A DNA stretch of 64,000 nucleotides from Luidia sarsii. Taxonomy: Eukaryota; Echinodermata; Asteroidea; Paxillosida; Luidiidae. The notes beneath the pieces were generated by a model that saw only the letters and a program-made list of their open reading frames with translations, was not told the origin of the DNA and ran no database searches. Of the stretch, positions 24,513 through 37,689 are shown piece by piece (within the stretch, counting starts at the first letter, position 1; each line of letters starts with the position of its first letter). The stretch covers positions 1 to 64,000 of the forward strand of contig OX465111.1 of assembly GCA_949987565.1 (NCBI GenBank), read 5' to 3'. The position numbers and the translations under genes were made by a program.

Positions 24513-27500
24513 GGACAACAATTTGGTTTAGAGGGTTGTCGTCAGAAGAGTCGATGGACATCAGATTGGTTTGGAGGGTTGCCGTCGCAGGAGTCGACAG
24601 ACGACAATTTGGTTTAGAGGGTTGTCGTCAAAGGAGTCGAAGGACGACAGTTTGGTTTGGAGGGTTGCAGTCACAGGAGTCGACAGACGACAGTTTGATT
24701 TAAAGGGTTGTCGTCAGGGGAGTCGATGGACGACAGTTTGGTTGGAGGGTTGTCGTCTCAGGAGTTGACGGATGACAGTTTTGTTTGGAGGGTTGTCGTT
24801 ACAGGAATCGACGGACGACAGTTTCATTTGGATGGTTGCTGTCACAGGATTCGACAGACGACAGTTTGGTTTGGAGGGTTGCCGTCGCAGGAGTCGACAG
24901 ACGACAGTTTGGTTTGGAGGGTTGTCGTCACAGGAGTCGACGGACGACAGTTTCGTTTGGAGGGTTCGCGTCACAGGAAATAATGGATGACAGTTTGGTT
25001 TGGATGGTTGCTGTCACAGGATTCGACAGACGACAGTTTGGTTTGGAGGGTTGCTGTCAAAGAAGTCGACGGACATCAGTTTGGTTTTGAAGGTTGGCAT
25101 CACAGGAGTCGACGGACGACAGTTTAGTTTGGAGGGTTGTCGTCACAGGAGTAGACGGGCGACAGATTCGTATGGAGGGTTGTCGTTACAGGAGTCAATG
25201 GACGACAGTTTCGTTTGGAGGGTTGGCTTCACAGGAGATAATGGACAACAGTTTGGTCTGGAGGGTTGCCGTCACAGGAGTCGACAGACGACAGTTTGGT
25301 TTGGAGGGTTGCCGTCGCAGGAGTCGACAGACGACAGTTTTGTTTGGAGGGTTGCCGTCCCAGGAGTCGACAGACGACAGTTTGGTTTAGAGGGTTGTCG
25401 TCACAGAAGTCGATGGACAACAGTTTGGTTTGGAGGGTTGTCGTCACAGGAGTCGACGGATGACAGTTTGGTTTGGAGGGTTGCCGTCACAGGAGTTGAC
25501 AGACGACAGTTTGGTTTCGAGGGTTGTCGTCAGAGGAGTCGATGGACGACAATTTGGTTGGAGGGTTGTCGTCTCAGGAGTTGACGGATGACAGTTTTGT
25601 TTGGTGGGTTGTCGTTACAGGAGTCGACGGACGACAGTTTCGTTTGGAGGGTTGGCGTCACAGCAGTTGGTGGACGACAGTTTCGTTTGGAGGGCTGTCA
25701 TCACACGAGTCGACGGACGACAGTTTCGTTTGGAGGGTTGGCGTCACAGAAGTCGATGGACAACAGTTTGATTTGGAGGGTTGTCGTCACAGGAGTCGAT
25801 GGACAACAATTTGGTTTAGAGGGTTGTCGTCAAAGGAGTCGACGGACGACAGTTTGCTTTGGAGGGTTGCCGTCAAAGGAGTCGACAGACGACAGTTTGG
25901 TTTGGAGGGTTGTCGTCAGAGGGGTCGATGGACGACAGTTTTGTTTGGAGGGTTGTCGTCGCAGGAGTTGACGGATGACAGTTTTGTTTGGAGGGTTGTC
26001 GTTACAGGAGTCGACGGACGACAGTTTGGTTTGGAGGGTTGCCGTCGTTTTGTTTGGAGGGTTGTCGTTACAGGAGTCGACAGACGACAGTTTGGTTTCG
26101 AGGGTTGTCGTCAGAGGAGTCGATGGACGACAATTTGGTTGGAGGGTTGCCGTCGCAGGAGTCGACAGACGACAGTTTGGTTTGGAGGGTTGCCGTTGCA
26201 GGAGTCGACAGACGACAGTTTGGTTTGGAGGGTTGTCGTCACAGGAGTCGACGGACGACAGTTTCGTTTGGAGGGTTCGCGTCACAGGAAATAATGGATG
26301 ACAGTTTGGTTTGGATGGTTGCTGTCACAAGATTCGACAGACGACAGTTTGGTTTGGAGGGTTGCTGTCAAAGAAGTCGACGGACATCAGTTTGGTTTTG
26401 AAGGTTGGCATCACAGGAGTCGACGGACGACAGTTTCGTCTGGAGGGTTGTCATCACAGGAGTCGATGGACGTCAGTTTGGTTTGGAGGGTTGGCTTCAC
26501 AGGAGATAATGGACGACAGTTTGGTCTGGAGGGTTGCCGTCACAGGAGTCGACAGACGACAGTTTGGTTTGGAGGGTTGCCGTCGCAGGAGTCGACAGAC
26601 GACAGTTTGGTTTGGAGGGTTGCCGTCCCAGGAGTCGAAAGACGACAGTTTGGTTTAGAGGGTTGTTGTCACAGAAGTCGATGGACAACAGTTTGGTTTG
26701 GAGGGTTGTCGTCACAGGAGTCGACGGACGACAGTTTGGTTTGGAGGGTTGCCGTCACAGGAGTCGACAGACGACAGTTTGGTTTAGAGGGTTGTTGTCA
26801 CAGAAGTCGATGGACAACAGTTTGGTTTGGAGGGTTGTCGTCACAGGAGTCGACGGACGACAATTTGGTTTGGAGGGTTGCCGTCACAGGAGTCGACAGA
26901 CGACAGTTTGGTTTGGAGGGTTGTCGTCAGTGGAGTCGATGGATGACAGTTTGGTTGGAGGGTTGTCGTCTCAGGAGTTGACGGATGACAGTTTTGTTTG
27001 GTGGGTTGTCGTTACAGGAGTCGATGGACGACAGTTTCGTTTGGAGGGTTGGCGTCACAGCAGTTGGTGGACGACAGTTTCGTTTGGAGGGCTGTCATCA
27101 CAGGAGTCGACGGACGACAGTTTCGTTTGAAGGGTTGGCGTCACAGAAGTATATGTACAACAGTTTGATTTGGAGGGTTGTCTTCACAGGAGTCGACGGA
27201 CGACAATTTGGTTTAGAGGGTTGTCGTCAAAGGAGTCGACAATCGACAGTTTGGTTTGGAGGGTTGCCGTCAAAGGAGTCGACAGACGACAGTTTGGTTT
27301 GGAGGGTTGTCGTCAGAGGGGTCGATGGATGACAGTTTTGTTTGGAGGGTTGTCATCGCAGGAGTTGACGGAAGACAGTTTTGTTTGGAGGGTTGTCGTT
27401 ACAGGAGTCGACGGACGACAGTTTCGTTTGGAGGGTTGGCGTCACAGGAAATAATGGATGGAAGATTGGTTTGGATGGTTGCTGTCACAGGATTTGACAG

Positions 27501-28805
27501 ACGACAGTTTGGTTTAGAGGGTTGCCGTCGCAGGAGTCGACAGACGACAGTTTGGTTTGGAGGGTTGTCGTCACAGGAGTCGACGGACGACAGTTTCGTT
27601 TGGAGGGTTCGCGTCACAGGAAATAATGGATGACAGTTTGGTTTGGATGGTTGCTGTCACAGGATTCGACAGACGACAGTTTGGTTTGGAGGGTTGCTTG
27701 TCAAAGAAGTCGACGGACATCAGTTTGGTTTTGAAGGTTGGCATCACAGGAGTCGACGGACGACAGTTTCATCTGGAGGGTTGTCATCACAGGAGTCGAT
27801 GGACGTCAGTTTGGTTTGGAGGGTTGTCGTCACAGGAGTCGATGGACGACAGTTTTGTTTGGAGGGTTGCCGTCCCAGGAGTCGACAGACGACAGTTTGG
27901 TTTGGAGGGTTGTCGTCACAGGAGTCGATGGACGACAGTTTAGTTTGGAGGGTTGTCGTCACAGGAGTAGATGGGCGACAGATTCGTATGGAGGGTTGTC
28001 GTCACAGGAGTCAATGGACGACAGTTTCGTTTGGAGGGTTCGCGTCACAGGAAATAATGGATGACAGTTTGGTTTGGATGGTTGCTGTCACAGGATTCGA
28101 CAGACGACAGTTTGGTTTGGAGGGTTGCTGTCAAAGAAGTCGACGGACATCAGTTTGGTTTTGAAGGTTGGCATCACAGGAGTCGACGGACGACAGTTTA
28201 GTTTGGAGGGTTGTCGTCACAGGAGTAGACGGGCGACAGATTCGTATGGAGGGTTGTCGTTACAGGAGTCAATGGACGACAGTTTCGTTTGGAGGGTTGG
28301 CTTCACAGGAGATAATGGACAACAGTTTGGTCTGGAGGGTTGCCGTCACAGGAGTCGACAGACGACAGTTTGGTTTGGAGGGTTGCCGTCGCAGGAGTCG
28401 ACAGACGACAGTTTTGTTTGGAGGGTTGCCGTCCCAGGAGTCGACAGACGACAGTTTGGTTTAGAGGGTTGTCGTCACAGAAGTCGATGGACAACAGTTT
28501 GGTTTGGAGGGTTGTCGTCACAGGAGTCGACGGATGACAGTTTGGTTTGGAGGGTTGTCGTCACAGGAGTCGACGGACGACAGTTTCGTTTGGAGGGTTC
28601 GCGTCACAGGAAATAATGGATGACAGTTTGGTTTGGATGGTTGCTGTCACAAGATTCGACAGACGACAGTTTGGTTTGGAGGGTTGCTGTCAAAGAAGTC
28701 GACGGACATCAGTTTGGTTTTGAAGGTTGGCATCACAGGAGTCGACGGACGACAGTTTCGTCTGGAGGGTTGTCATCACAGGAGTCGATGGACGTCAGTT
28801 TGGTT
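24513..28805. repeat. 4405-bp-offset tandem duplication, first copy
   Basis: About 4.29 kb from 24513 matches 28918-33210 at a constant offset of 4405 bp, including rare features such as the 23-bp truncated unit (26041 and 30446) and a one-base insertion GCTTGTCAAAG (27696 and 32101). I saw only a handful of substitutions, for example T/C at 27982/32387 and G/T near 27085/31485. Confidence 0.85.
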
Positions 28806-28917
28806 GGAGGGTTGTCGTCTCAGGAGTTGACGGATGACAGTTTTGTTTGGTGGGTTGTCGTTACAGGAGTCGATGGACGACAGTTTCGTTTGGAGGGTTG
28901 GCGTCACAGCAGTTGGT

Positions 28918-31900
28918 GGACAACAATTTGGTTTAGAGGGTTGTCGTCAGAAGAGTCGATGGACATCAGATTGGTTTGGAGGGTTGCCGTCGCAGGAGTC
29001 GACAGACGACAATTTGGTTTAGAGGGTTGTCGTCAAAGGAGTCGAAGGACGACAGTTTGGTTTGGAGGGTTGCAGTCACAGGAGTCGACAGACGACAGTT
29101 TGATTTAAAGGGTTGTCGTCAGGGGAGTCGATGGACGACAGTTTGGTTGGAGGGTTGTCGTCTCAGGAGTTGACGGATGACAGTTTTGTTTGGAGGGTTG
29201 TCGTTACAGGAATCGACGGACGACAGTTTCATTTGGATGGTTGCTGTCACAGGATTCGACAGACGACAGTTTGGTTTGGAGGGTTGCCGTCGCAGGAGTC
29301 GACAGACGACAGTTTGGTTTGGAGGGTTGTCGTCACAGGAGTCGACGGACGACAGTTTCGTTTGGAGGGTTCGCGTCACAGGAAATAATGGATGACAGTT
29401 TGGTTTGGATGGTTGCTGTCACAGGATTCGACAGACGACAGTTTGGTTTGGAGGGTTGCTGTCAAAGAAGTCGACGGACATCAGTTTGGTTTTGAAGGTT
29501 GGCATCACAGGAGTCGACGGACGACAGTTTAGTTTGGAGGGTTGTCGTCACAGGAGTAGACGGGCGACAGATTCGTATGGAGGGTTGTCGTTACAGGAGT
29601 CAATGGACGACAGTTTCGTTTGGAGGGTTGGCTTCACAGGAGATAATGGACAACAGTTTGGTCTGGAGGGTTGCCGTCACAGGAGTCGACAGACGACAGT
29701 TTGGTTTGGAGGGTTGCCGTCGCAGGAGTCGACAGACGACAGTTTTGTTTGGAGGGTTGCCGTCCCAGGAGTCGACAGACGACAGTTTGGTTTAGAGGGT
29801 TGTCGTCACAGAAGTCGATGGACAACAGTTTGGTTTGGAGGGTTGTCGTCACAGGAGTCGACGGATGACAGTTTGGTTTGGAGGGTTGCCGTCACAGGAG
29901 TCGACAGACGACAGTTTGGTTTCGAGGGTTGTCGTCAGAGGAGTCGATGGACGACAATTTGGTTGGAGGGTTGTCGTCTCAGGAGTTGACGGATGACAGT
30001 TTTGTTTGGTGGGTTGTCGTTACAGGAGTCGACGGACGACAGTTTCGTTTGGAGGGTTGGCGTCACAGCAGTTGGTGGACGACAGTTTCGTTTGGAGGGC
30101 TGTCATCACACGAGTCGACGGACGACAGTTTCGTTTGGAGGGTTGGCGTCACAGAAGTCGATGGACAACAGTTTGATTTGGAGGGTTGTCGTCACAGGAG
30201 TCGATGGACAACAATTTGGTTTAGAGGGTTGTCGTCAAAGGAGTCGACGGACGACAGTTTGCTTTGGAGGGTTGCCGTCAAAGGAGTCGACAGACGACAG
30301 TTTGGTTTGGAGGGTTGTCGTCAGAGGGGTCGATGGACGACAGTTTTGTTTGGAGGGTTGTCGTCGCAGGAGTTGACGGATGACAGTTTTGTTTGGAGGG
30401 TTGTCGTTACAGGAGTCGACGGACGACAGTTTGGTTTGGAGGGTTGCCGTCGTTTTGTTTGGAGGGTTGTCGTTACAGGAGTCGACAGACGACAGTTTGG
30501 TTTCGAGGGTTGTCGTCAGAGGAGTCGATGGACGACAATTTGGTTGGAGGGTTGCCGTCGCAGGAGTCGACAGACGACAGTTTGGTTTGGAGGGTTGCCG
30601 TTGCAGGAGTCGACAGACGACAGTTTGGTTTGGAGGGTTGTCGTCACAGGAGTCGACGGACGACAGTTTCGTTTGGAGGGTTCGCGTCACAGGAAATAAT
30701 GGATGACAGTTTGGTTTGGATGGTTGCTGTCACAAGATTCGACAGACGACAGTTTGGTTTGGAGGGTTGCTGTCAAAGAAGTCGACGGACATCAGTTTGG
30801 TTTTGAAGGTTGGCATCACAGGAGTCGACGGACGACAGTTTCGTCTGGAGGGTTGTCATCACAGGAGTCGATGGACGTCAGTTTGGTTTGGAGGGTTGGC
30901 TTCACAGGAGATAATGGACGACAGTTTGGTCTGGAGGGTTGCCGTCACAGGAGTCGACAGACGACAGTTTGGTTTGGAGGGTTGCCGTCGCAGGAGTCGA
31001 CAGACGACAGTTTGGTTTGGAGGGTTGCCGTCCCAGGAGTCGAAAGACGACAGTTTGGTTTAGAGGGTTGTTGTCACAGAAGTCGATGGACAACAGTTTG
31101 GTTTGGAGGGTTGTCGTCACAGGAGTCGACGGACGACAGTTTGGTTTGGAGGGTTGCCGTCACAGGAGTCGACAGACGACAGTTTGGTTTAGAGGGTTGT
31201 TGTCACAGAAGTCGATGGACAACAGTTTGGTTTGGAGGGTTGTCGTCACAGGAGTCGACGGACGACAATTTGGTTTGGAGGGTTGCCGTCACAGGAGTCG
31301 ACAGACGACAGTTTGGTTTGGAGGGTTGTCGTCAGTGGAGTCGATGGATGACAGTTTGGTTGGAGGGTTGTCGTCTCAGGAGTTGACGGATGACAGTTTT
31401 GTTTGGTGGGTTGTCGTTACAGGAGTCGATGGACGACAGTTTCGTTTGGAGGGTTGGCGTCACAGCAGTTGGTGGACGACATTTTCGTTTGGAGGGCTGT
31501 CATCACAGGAGTCGACGGACGACAGTTTCGTTTGAAGGGTTGGCGTCACAGAAGTATATGTACAACAGTTTGATTTGGAGGGTTGTCTTCACAGGAGTCG
31601 ACGGACGACAATTTGGTTTAGAGGGTTGACGTCAAAGGAGTCGACAATCGACAGTTTGGTTTGGAGGGTTGCCGTCAAAGGAGTCGACAGACGACAGTTT
31701 GGTTTGGAGGGTTGTCGTCAGAGGGGTCGATGGATGACAGTTTTGTTTGGAGGGTTGTCATCGCAGGAGTTGACGGAAGACAGTTTTGTTTGGAGGGTTG
31801 TCGTTACAGGAGTCGACGGACGACAGTTTCGTTTGGAGGGTTGGCGTCACAGGAAATAATGGATGGAAGATTGGTTTGGATGGTTGCTGTCACAGGATTT

Positions 31901-33210
31901 GACAGACGACAGTTTGGTTTAGAGGGTTGCCGTCGCAGGAGTCGACAGACGACAGTTTGGTTTGGAGGGTTGTCGTCACAGGAGTCGACGGACGACAGTT
32001 TCGTTTGGAGGGTTCGCGTCACAGGAAATAATGGATGACAGTTTGGTTTGGATGGTTGCTGTCACAGGATTCGACAGACGACAGTTTGGTTTGGAGGGTT
32101 GCTTGTCAAAGAAGTCGACGGACATCAGTTTGGTTTTGAAGGTTGGCATCACAGGAGTCGACGGACGACAGTTTCATCTGGAGGGTTGTCATCACAGGAG
32201 TCGATGGACGTCAGTTTGGTTTGGAGGGTTGTCGTCACAGGAGTCGATGGACGACAGTTTTGTTTGGAGGGTTGCCGTCCCAGGAGTCGACAGACGACAG
32301 TTTGGTTTGGAGGGTTGTCGTCACAGGAGTCGATGGACGACAGTTTAGTTTGGAGGGTTGTCGTCACAGGAGTAGATGGGCGACAGATCCGTATGGAGGG
32401 TTGTCGTCACAGGAGTCAATGGACGACAGTTTCGTTTGGAGGGTTCGCGTCACAGGAAATAATGGATGACAGTTTGGTTTGGATGGTTGCTGTCACAGGA
32501 TTCGACAGACGACAGTTTGGTTTGGAGGGTTGCTGTCAAAGAAGTCGACGGACATCAGTTTGGTTTTGAAGGTTGGCATCACAGGAGTCGACGGACGACA
32601 GTTTAGTTTGGAGGGTTGTCGTCACAGGAGTAGACGGGCGACAGATTCGTATGGAGGGTTGTCGTTACAGGAGTCAATGGACGACAGTTTCGTTTGGAGG
32701 GTTGGCTTCACAGGAGATAATGGACAACAGTTTGGTCTGGAGGGTTGCCGTCACAGGAGTCGACAGACGACAGTTTGGTTTGGAGGGTTGCCGTCGCAGG
32801 AGTCGACAGACGACAGTTTTGTTTGGAGGGTTGCCGTCCCAGGAGTCGACAGACGACAGTTTGGTTTAGAGGGTTGTCGTCACAGAAGTCGATGGACAAC
32901 AGTTTGGTTTGGAGGGTTGTCGTCACAGGAGTCGACGGATGACAGTTTGGTTTGGAGGGTTGTCGTCACAGGAGTCGACGGACGACAGTTTCGTTTGGAG
33001 GGTTCGCGTCACAGGAAATAATGGATGACAGTTTGGTTTGGATGGTTGCTGTCACAAGATTCGACAGACGACAGTTTGGTTTGGAGGGTTGCTGTCAAAG
33101 AAGTCGACGGACATCAGTTTGGTTTTGAAGGTTGGCATCACAGGAGTCGACGGACGACAGTTTCGTCTGGAGGGTTGTCATCACAGGAGTCGATGGACGT
33201 CAGTTTGGTT
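28918..33210. repeat. 4405-bp-offset tandem duplication, second copy
   Basis: Near-identical copy of 24513-28805, separated from it by about 112 bp of ordinary 43-bp units. The second copy itself overlaps a further 2322-bp-offset duplication (about 30620-32441 matching 32942-34763), so the latest events are nested. Confidence 0.85.
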
Positions 33211-35099
33211 TGGAGGGTTGGCTTCACAGGAGATAATGGACGACAGTTTGGTCTGGAGGGTTGCCGTCACAGGAGTCGACAGACGACAGTTTGGTTTGGA
33301 GGGTTGCCGTCGCAGGAGTCGACAGACGACAGTTTGGTTTGGAGGGTTGCCGTCCCAGGAGTCGAAAGACGACAGTTTGGTTTAGAGGGTTGTTGTCACA
33401 GAAGTCGATGGACAACAGTTTGGTTTGGAGGGTTGTCGTCACAGGAGTCGACGGACGACAGTTTGGTTTGGAGGGTTGCCGTCACAGGAGTCGACAGACG
33501 ACAGTTTGGTTTAGAGGGTTGTTGTCACAGAAGTCGATGGACAACAGTTTGGTTTGGAGGGTTGTCGTCACAGGAGTCGACGGACGACAATTTGGTTTGG
33601 AGGGTTGCCGTCACAGGAGTCGACAGACGACAGTTTGGTTTGGAGGGTTGTCGTCAGTGGAGTCGATGGATGACAGTTTGGTTGGAGGGTTGTCGTCTCA
33701 GGAGTTGACGGATGACAGTTTTGTTTGGTGGGTTGTCGTTACAGGAGTCGATGGACGACAGTTTCGTTTGGAGGGTTGGCGTCACAGGAGTTGGTGGACG
33801 ACAGTTTCGTTTGGAGGGCTGTCATCACAGGAGTCGACGGACGACAGTTTCGTTTGAAGGGTTGGCGTCACAGAAGTATATGGACAACAGTTTGATTTGG
33901 AGGGTTGTCTTCACAGGAGTCGACGGACGACAATTTGGTTTAGAGGGTTGTCGTCAAAGGAGTCGACAATCGACAGTTTGGTTTGGAGGGTTGCCGTCAA
34001 AGGAGTCGACAGACGACAGTTTGGTTTGGAGGGTTGTCGTCAGAGGGGTCGATGGACGACAGTTTTGTTTGGAGGGTTGTCATCGCAGGAGTTGACGGAA
34101 GACAGTTTTGTTTGGAGGGTTGTCGTTACAGGAGTCGACGGACGACAGTTTCGTTTGGAGGGTTGGCGTCACAGGAAATAATGGATGGAAGATTGGTTTG
34201 GATGGTTGCTGTCACAGGATTTGACAGACGACAGTTTGGTTTAGAGGGTTGCCGTCGCAGGAGTCGACAGACGACAGTTTGGTTTGGAGGGTTGTCGTCA
34301 CAGGAGTCGACGGACGACAGTTTCGTTTGGAGGGTTCGCGTCACAGGAAATAATGGATGACAGTTTGGTTTGGATGGTTGCTGTCACAGGATTCGACAGA
34401 CGACAGTTTGGTTTGGAGGGTTGCTTGTCAAAGAAGTCGACGGACATCAGTTTGGTTTTGAAGGTTGGCATCACAGGAGTCGACGGACGACAGTTTCATC
34501 TGGAGGGTTGTCATCACAGGAGTCGATGGACGTCAGTTTGGTTTGGAGGGTTGTCGTCACAGGAGTCGATGGACGACAGTTTTGTTTGGAGGGTTGCCGT
34601 CCCAGGAGTCGACAGACGACAGTTTGGTTTGGAGGGTTGTCGTCACAGGAGTCGATGGACGACAGTTTAGTTTGGAGGGTTGTCGTCACAGGAGTAGATG
34701 GGCGACAGATTCGTATGGAGGGTTGTCGTCACAGGAGTCAATGGACGACAGTTTCGTTTGGAGGGTTGGCTTCACAGGAGATAATGGACGACACTTTGGT
34801 CTGGAGGGTTTCCGTCACAGGAGTCGAAAGACGACAGTTTTGTTTGGAGGGTTGTCGTCGCAGGAGTTGACGGATGACAGTTTTGTTTGGAGGGTTGTCG
34901 TTACAGGAGTCGACGGACGACAGTTTCGTTTGGAGGGTTGGCGTCACAGGAAATAATGGATGAAAGTTTGGTTTGGATGGTTGCTGTCACAGGATTTGAC
35001 AGACGACAGTTTGGTTTGGAGGGTTGCCGTCGCAGGAGTCGACAGACGACAGTTTGGTTTGGAGGGTTGTCGTCACAGGAGTCGATGGACGACAGTTTC

Positions 35100-35836
35100 G
35101 TTTGGAGGTTTGCTGTCGCAGGAGTCGACAGACGACAGTTTGGTTTGGAGGGTTGCCATCGCAGGACTCGATGGACGACAGTTTGGTTTGGAGGGTAGCC
35201 GTCACAGGAGTCGGTGGACGACAGTTTGGTTTGGAGGGTTGCCGTCACAGGAGTCGACAGACGACAGTTTCCTTTACAGGGTTGCTGTCACAGGAGGTGA
35301 CAGAAGGCAGTTTTGTTTAGAGGGTTGCCGTCACAGGAGTTGATGGACGACAGTTTCGTTTGGAGGTTTGCTGTCGCAGGAGTCGACAGACGACAGTTTC
35401 GTTTGGAGGGTTGCCATCGCAGGAGTCGACGGGCCACAGTTTCGTTTGGAGGGTGGCCGTGGAACGAGTTGACGGACGGTAGTTTCATTTGGAGTGTGGC
35501 CGTGGAAGGAGTTGACGGACGGTAGTTTCATTTTGAGGGTTGCCGTTGCAGGCGTCAACGGACGGCAGTTTCGTTTGGAGGGTGGCCGTCCCAGGAGTCA
35601 ACAGAAGACAGTTTTGTGTGGAGGGTTGACATCTTAGAAGTTAACGGACGCCATTTTCGTTTGGAGGGTGGTTGTCGAAGGAGTTGACAGACGGCAGTTT
35701 CGTTTAGAGGGTTGCCGTCACAGGACTTGTTGGACAGCAGTTTCTTATGGAGGGTGGCTGTCGAAAGAGTCGACAGAAGGCAGTTTCGTTTCGTTTGGAG
35801 GGTTGCTGTTGCAGGAGTTGACTGAAGGCATTAAGT
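35100..35836. repeat. diverged right edge of the large 43-bp array
   Basis: Units here drift away from the homogenised core (GGCCGTGGAACGAGTTGACGG, GACGGTAGTTTCATTTGG) and return to the GTTGAC and GGCAGTTTCGTTTGG forms seen in the small array at 40275-41452. The edge therefore probably preserves the ancestral unit. After the last unit, CACCACTAGCAATAA corresponds to CACCACTGGATAATGG at the right edge of the small array. Confidence 0.8.
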
Positions 35837-35988
35837 CACCACTAGCAATAAAGAGGAAAAATAAAGCAAAGGATTAGAATTGCATGGGTTTTTATAAACA
35901 ATGGTAATGCATATAATATAAAGCCCAGTGCACTACTTAACTTTAAACAGTAAATGTACATAAATTGTGGGATAACATGGCTAAGCCT

Positions 35989-37149
35989 AGTCCCAGTAAT
36001 GGGACCTTACAAGTCGCCTTTTTTTTAAATTGAAATTTTTGTGCAGCAGTAGGTCATCGCCCTGTGAAGAGGAGACTTGATGAAATTGAGCAGACTCAAT
36101 CAAATTGTAAGATATCAGCATGATCAGGAAGATCTTAGCAACAGATCAGCAGAAACTTTTCCTTGTGTCGCTGATCAAAACAAAATTGTTACCTAAACAC
36201 TCCAGCGACCACAACCACCTGCACTTCATCATGTACAGCATACAGCGTGTGCATGTACAGTGTACATGTACATGAACATGTACACTACGTGTATGTGCAT
36301 GCTTGTACGGGTTGTGTACAAGTCTGCTATTCACAGGCCGATGACCTGCACACTGTGTGCGCATCACGCATGTAAGTACTGTTATTGCAAGTTGCAACAC
36401 AGGAAATAGCCGTCTACATCATGATGATTGCTTGAGGAGCCAGGTTCAGATGCTGAACCTGGTGCAGATGTTGACAGATTTTTTCAGGCAGTGTTTCAGT
36501 GAGTCATGTATGATGTATATTTGAGATCACATCCATGTCCTTAGATTGTGTGTGTTGATTTTCAAAAGGATGAAAAAAGGGAGAAATCGGGACACAAGGG
36601 ACTGAAAAATTCTGAAAACACAAAGTTCTCCAGATTTGTGTACATAGCGGTCCGTAACCCTCAGGTCTCCGACCCTCGACAACCTACATGTAGGATGGGT
36701 GTCAGTCAACTCAGTCTTTAACTAACTCGGTTCTAGTCAAATCGATGACGTTTTGCAGGACATTGAAGTCAACGCGTGTGTGCGCGCACACATACTCAAA
36801 CAGACCCTATGCGCAAACAGACCTGTCAAAACATCATCGATTAACGTGTAAACATTTACCTTTTCGATTTGAAATCAAAGATGGCCGCCGCAAACGTGAG
36901 TAAAACAAATGACCAGTATTGAAATAAATAATTCTCACTTAATCCAAATATGGGTGCTTGGGTCTGTTTGGGACTGTTTCACGGGTGTTTTCGGGGTAAA
37001 ATCTGGGGGATTGGGTCGGGGGTAGTCATGGAGTCGAACACATAGTCAGTTTATCGGGTTTCCCAGCAGGATTCCTTGGACCCTACTATCGTCCGACTCC
37101 CTCAAAATTAAAAAAAAGGGCGATTGTAAGGGTCCAAGTTACTCGGACT
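35989..37149. mobile_element. terminal-inverted-repeat element, copy 1
   Basis: The left end AGTCCCAGTAATGGGACC..ACAAGTCGCC mirrors the right end, whose complement reads AGTCCGAGTAACTTGGACCC..ACAATCGCCC. Length is 1161 bp. The right part is closely related to 50963-51333, including the YY1-like AAAGATGGCCGCCGC (about 36880) and TCACGGGTGTTTTCGGGGTA. No transposase frame is visible, so it is probably non-autonomous. The interior also holds a TGTACATGTA-rich stretch (36230-36310) and a perfect 10-bp hairpin CCAGGTTCAG/CTGAACCTGG (36440-36462). Target duplication is unclear. Confidence 0.6.
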
Positions 37150-37395
37150 GAGTGAGACTGGCACTGCGATTGTCGGAACCAGGCGAAATCGGCTTCAAAA
37201 ACTTGATAAAGGTATAAAATAAAGTCAAAAACTCACATGACTGTACTCCTGGATGGGTCTCAAACAGTAATGTGGATTATAGCAATATGAGTGAGTTTAT
37301 TAAGGAGGTAAACATCAAACTGTGGAGGAATTCTACTAACGTCGAGTTCAGCAAAATTGAAAATGGCCGCCTGTCTGATCAAAACAAACTCGATA

Positions 37396-37614
37396 GCGCC
37401 ACCAATAGTTGGGAAGTTGTCAGTCAGGCAGACTGTAAATTGTAAAGAGCGCCACCAACGGTTGGGAAGTCGTCATCATGCAGACTGTAAATTGTAAAGA
37501 GCGCCACCAACGGTTGGGAAGTCGTCATCATGCAGACTGTAAATTGTAAAGAGCGCCACCAACGGTTGGGAAGTCGTCATCATGCAGACTGTTAATTGTA
37601 AAGAGCGCCACCAA
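37396..37614. repeat. 52-bp tandem repeat, four copies plus partial
   Basis: Units begin at 37396 (53 bp, diverged), 37449, 37501 and 37553 (52 bp each), with a partial at 37605. Each starts GCGCCACCAA and contains GTTGGGAAGT, GCAGACTGTAAATTGTAAAG. The last three full units are nearly identical. The 64-codon minus frame at 37528-37722 overlaps it and has no recognisable content. Confidence 0.9.
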
Positions 37615-37689
37615 GAAAGGGCAGTGAATAGTAGCGGATCCTTTTTGTGGGTTCATTTTGCACGCATTGATTCCTACGTGATGCCCGTT

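Larger units (their letters stand above)
17434..35836. repeat. large 43-bp minisatellite array, about 428 units
   Basis: The core unit runs GGAGGGTTGTCGTCACAGG, AGTCGACGGACGACAG, TTTGGTTT (43 bp). Most units carry the SalI-type GTCGAC core, with variants GTTGAC, GTCGATGG and AAATAATGG and a few 42-bp units (TTTGGTTGG). Marker variants recur at fixed distances, showing higher-order organisation of about 3.1-3.3, 4.4 and 2.3 kb. Because 43 is not a multiple of three, successive units are read in different frames. Translation on + gives a 43-residue super-repeat with elements such as VVVTGVDGRQFGLEGC. The + strand is the more open one (up to 315 codons). I regard these frames as unproven. The array is the same family and orientation as 40275-41452. 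Confidence 0.93.

Noticed and set aside
17434..35836. Dozens of 60-315-codon frames in the large 43-bp array
   Set aside because: They are phase-shifted readings of one repeat on both strands. Kept only as a hypothesis in the findings, not as genes.
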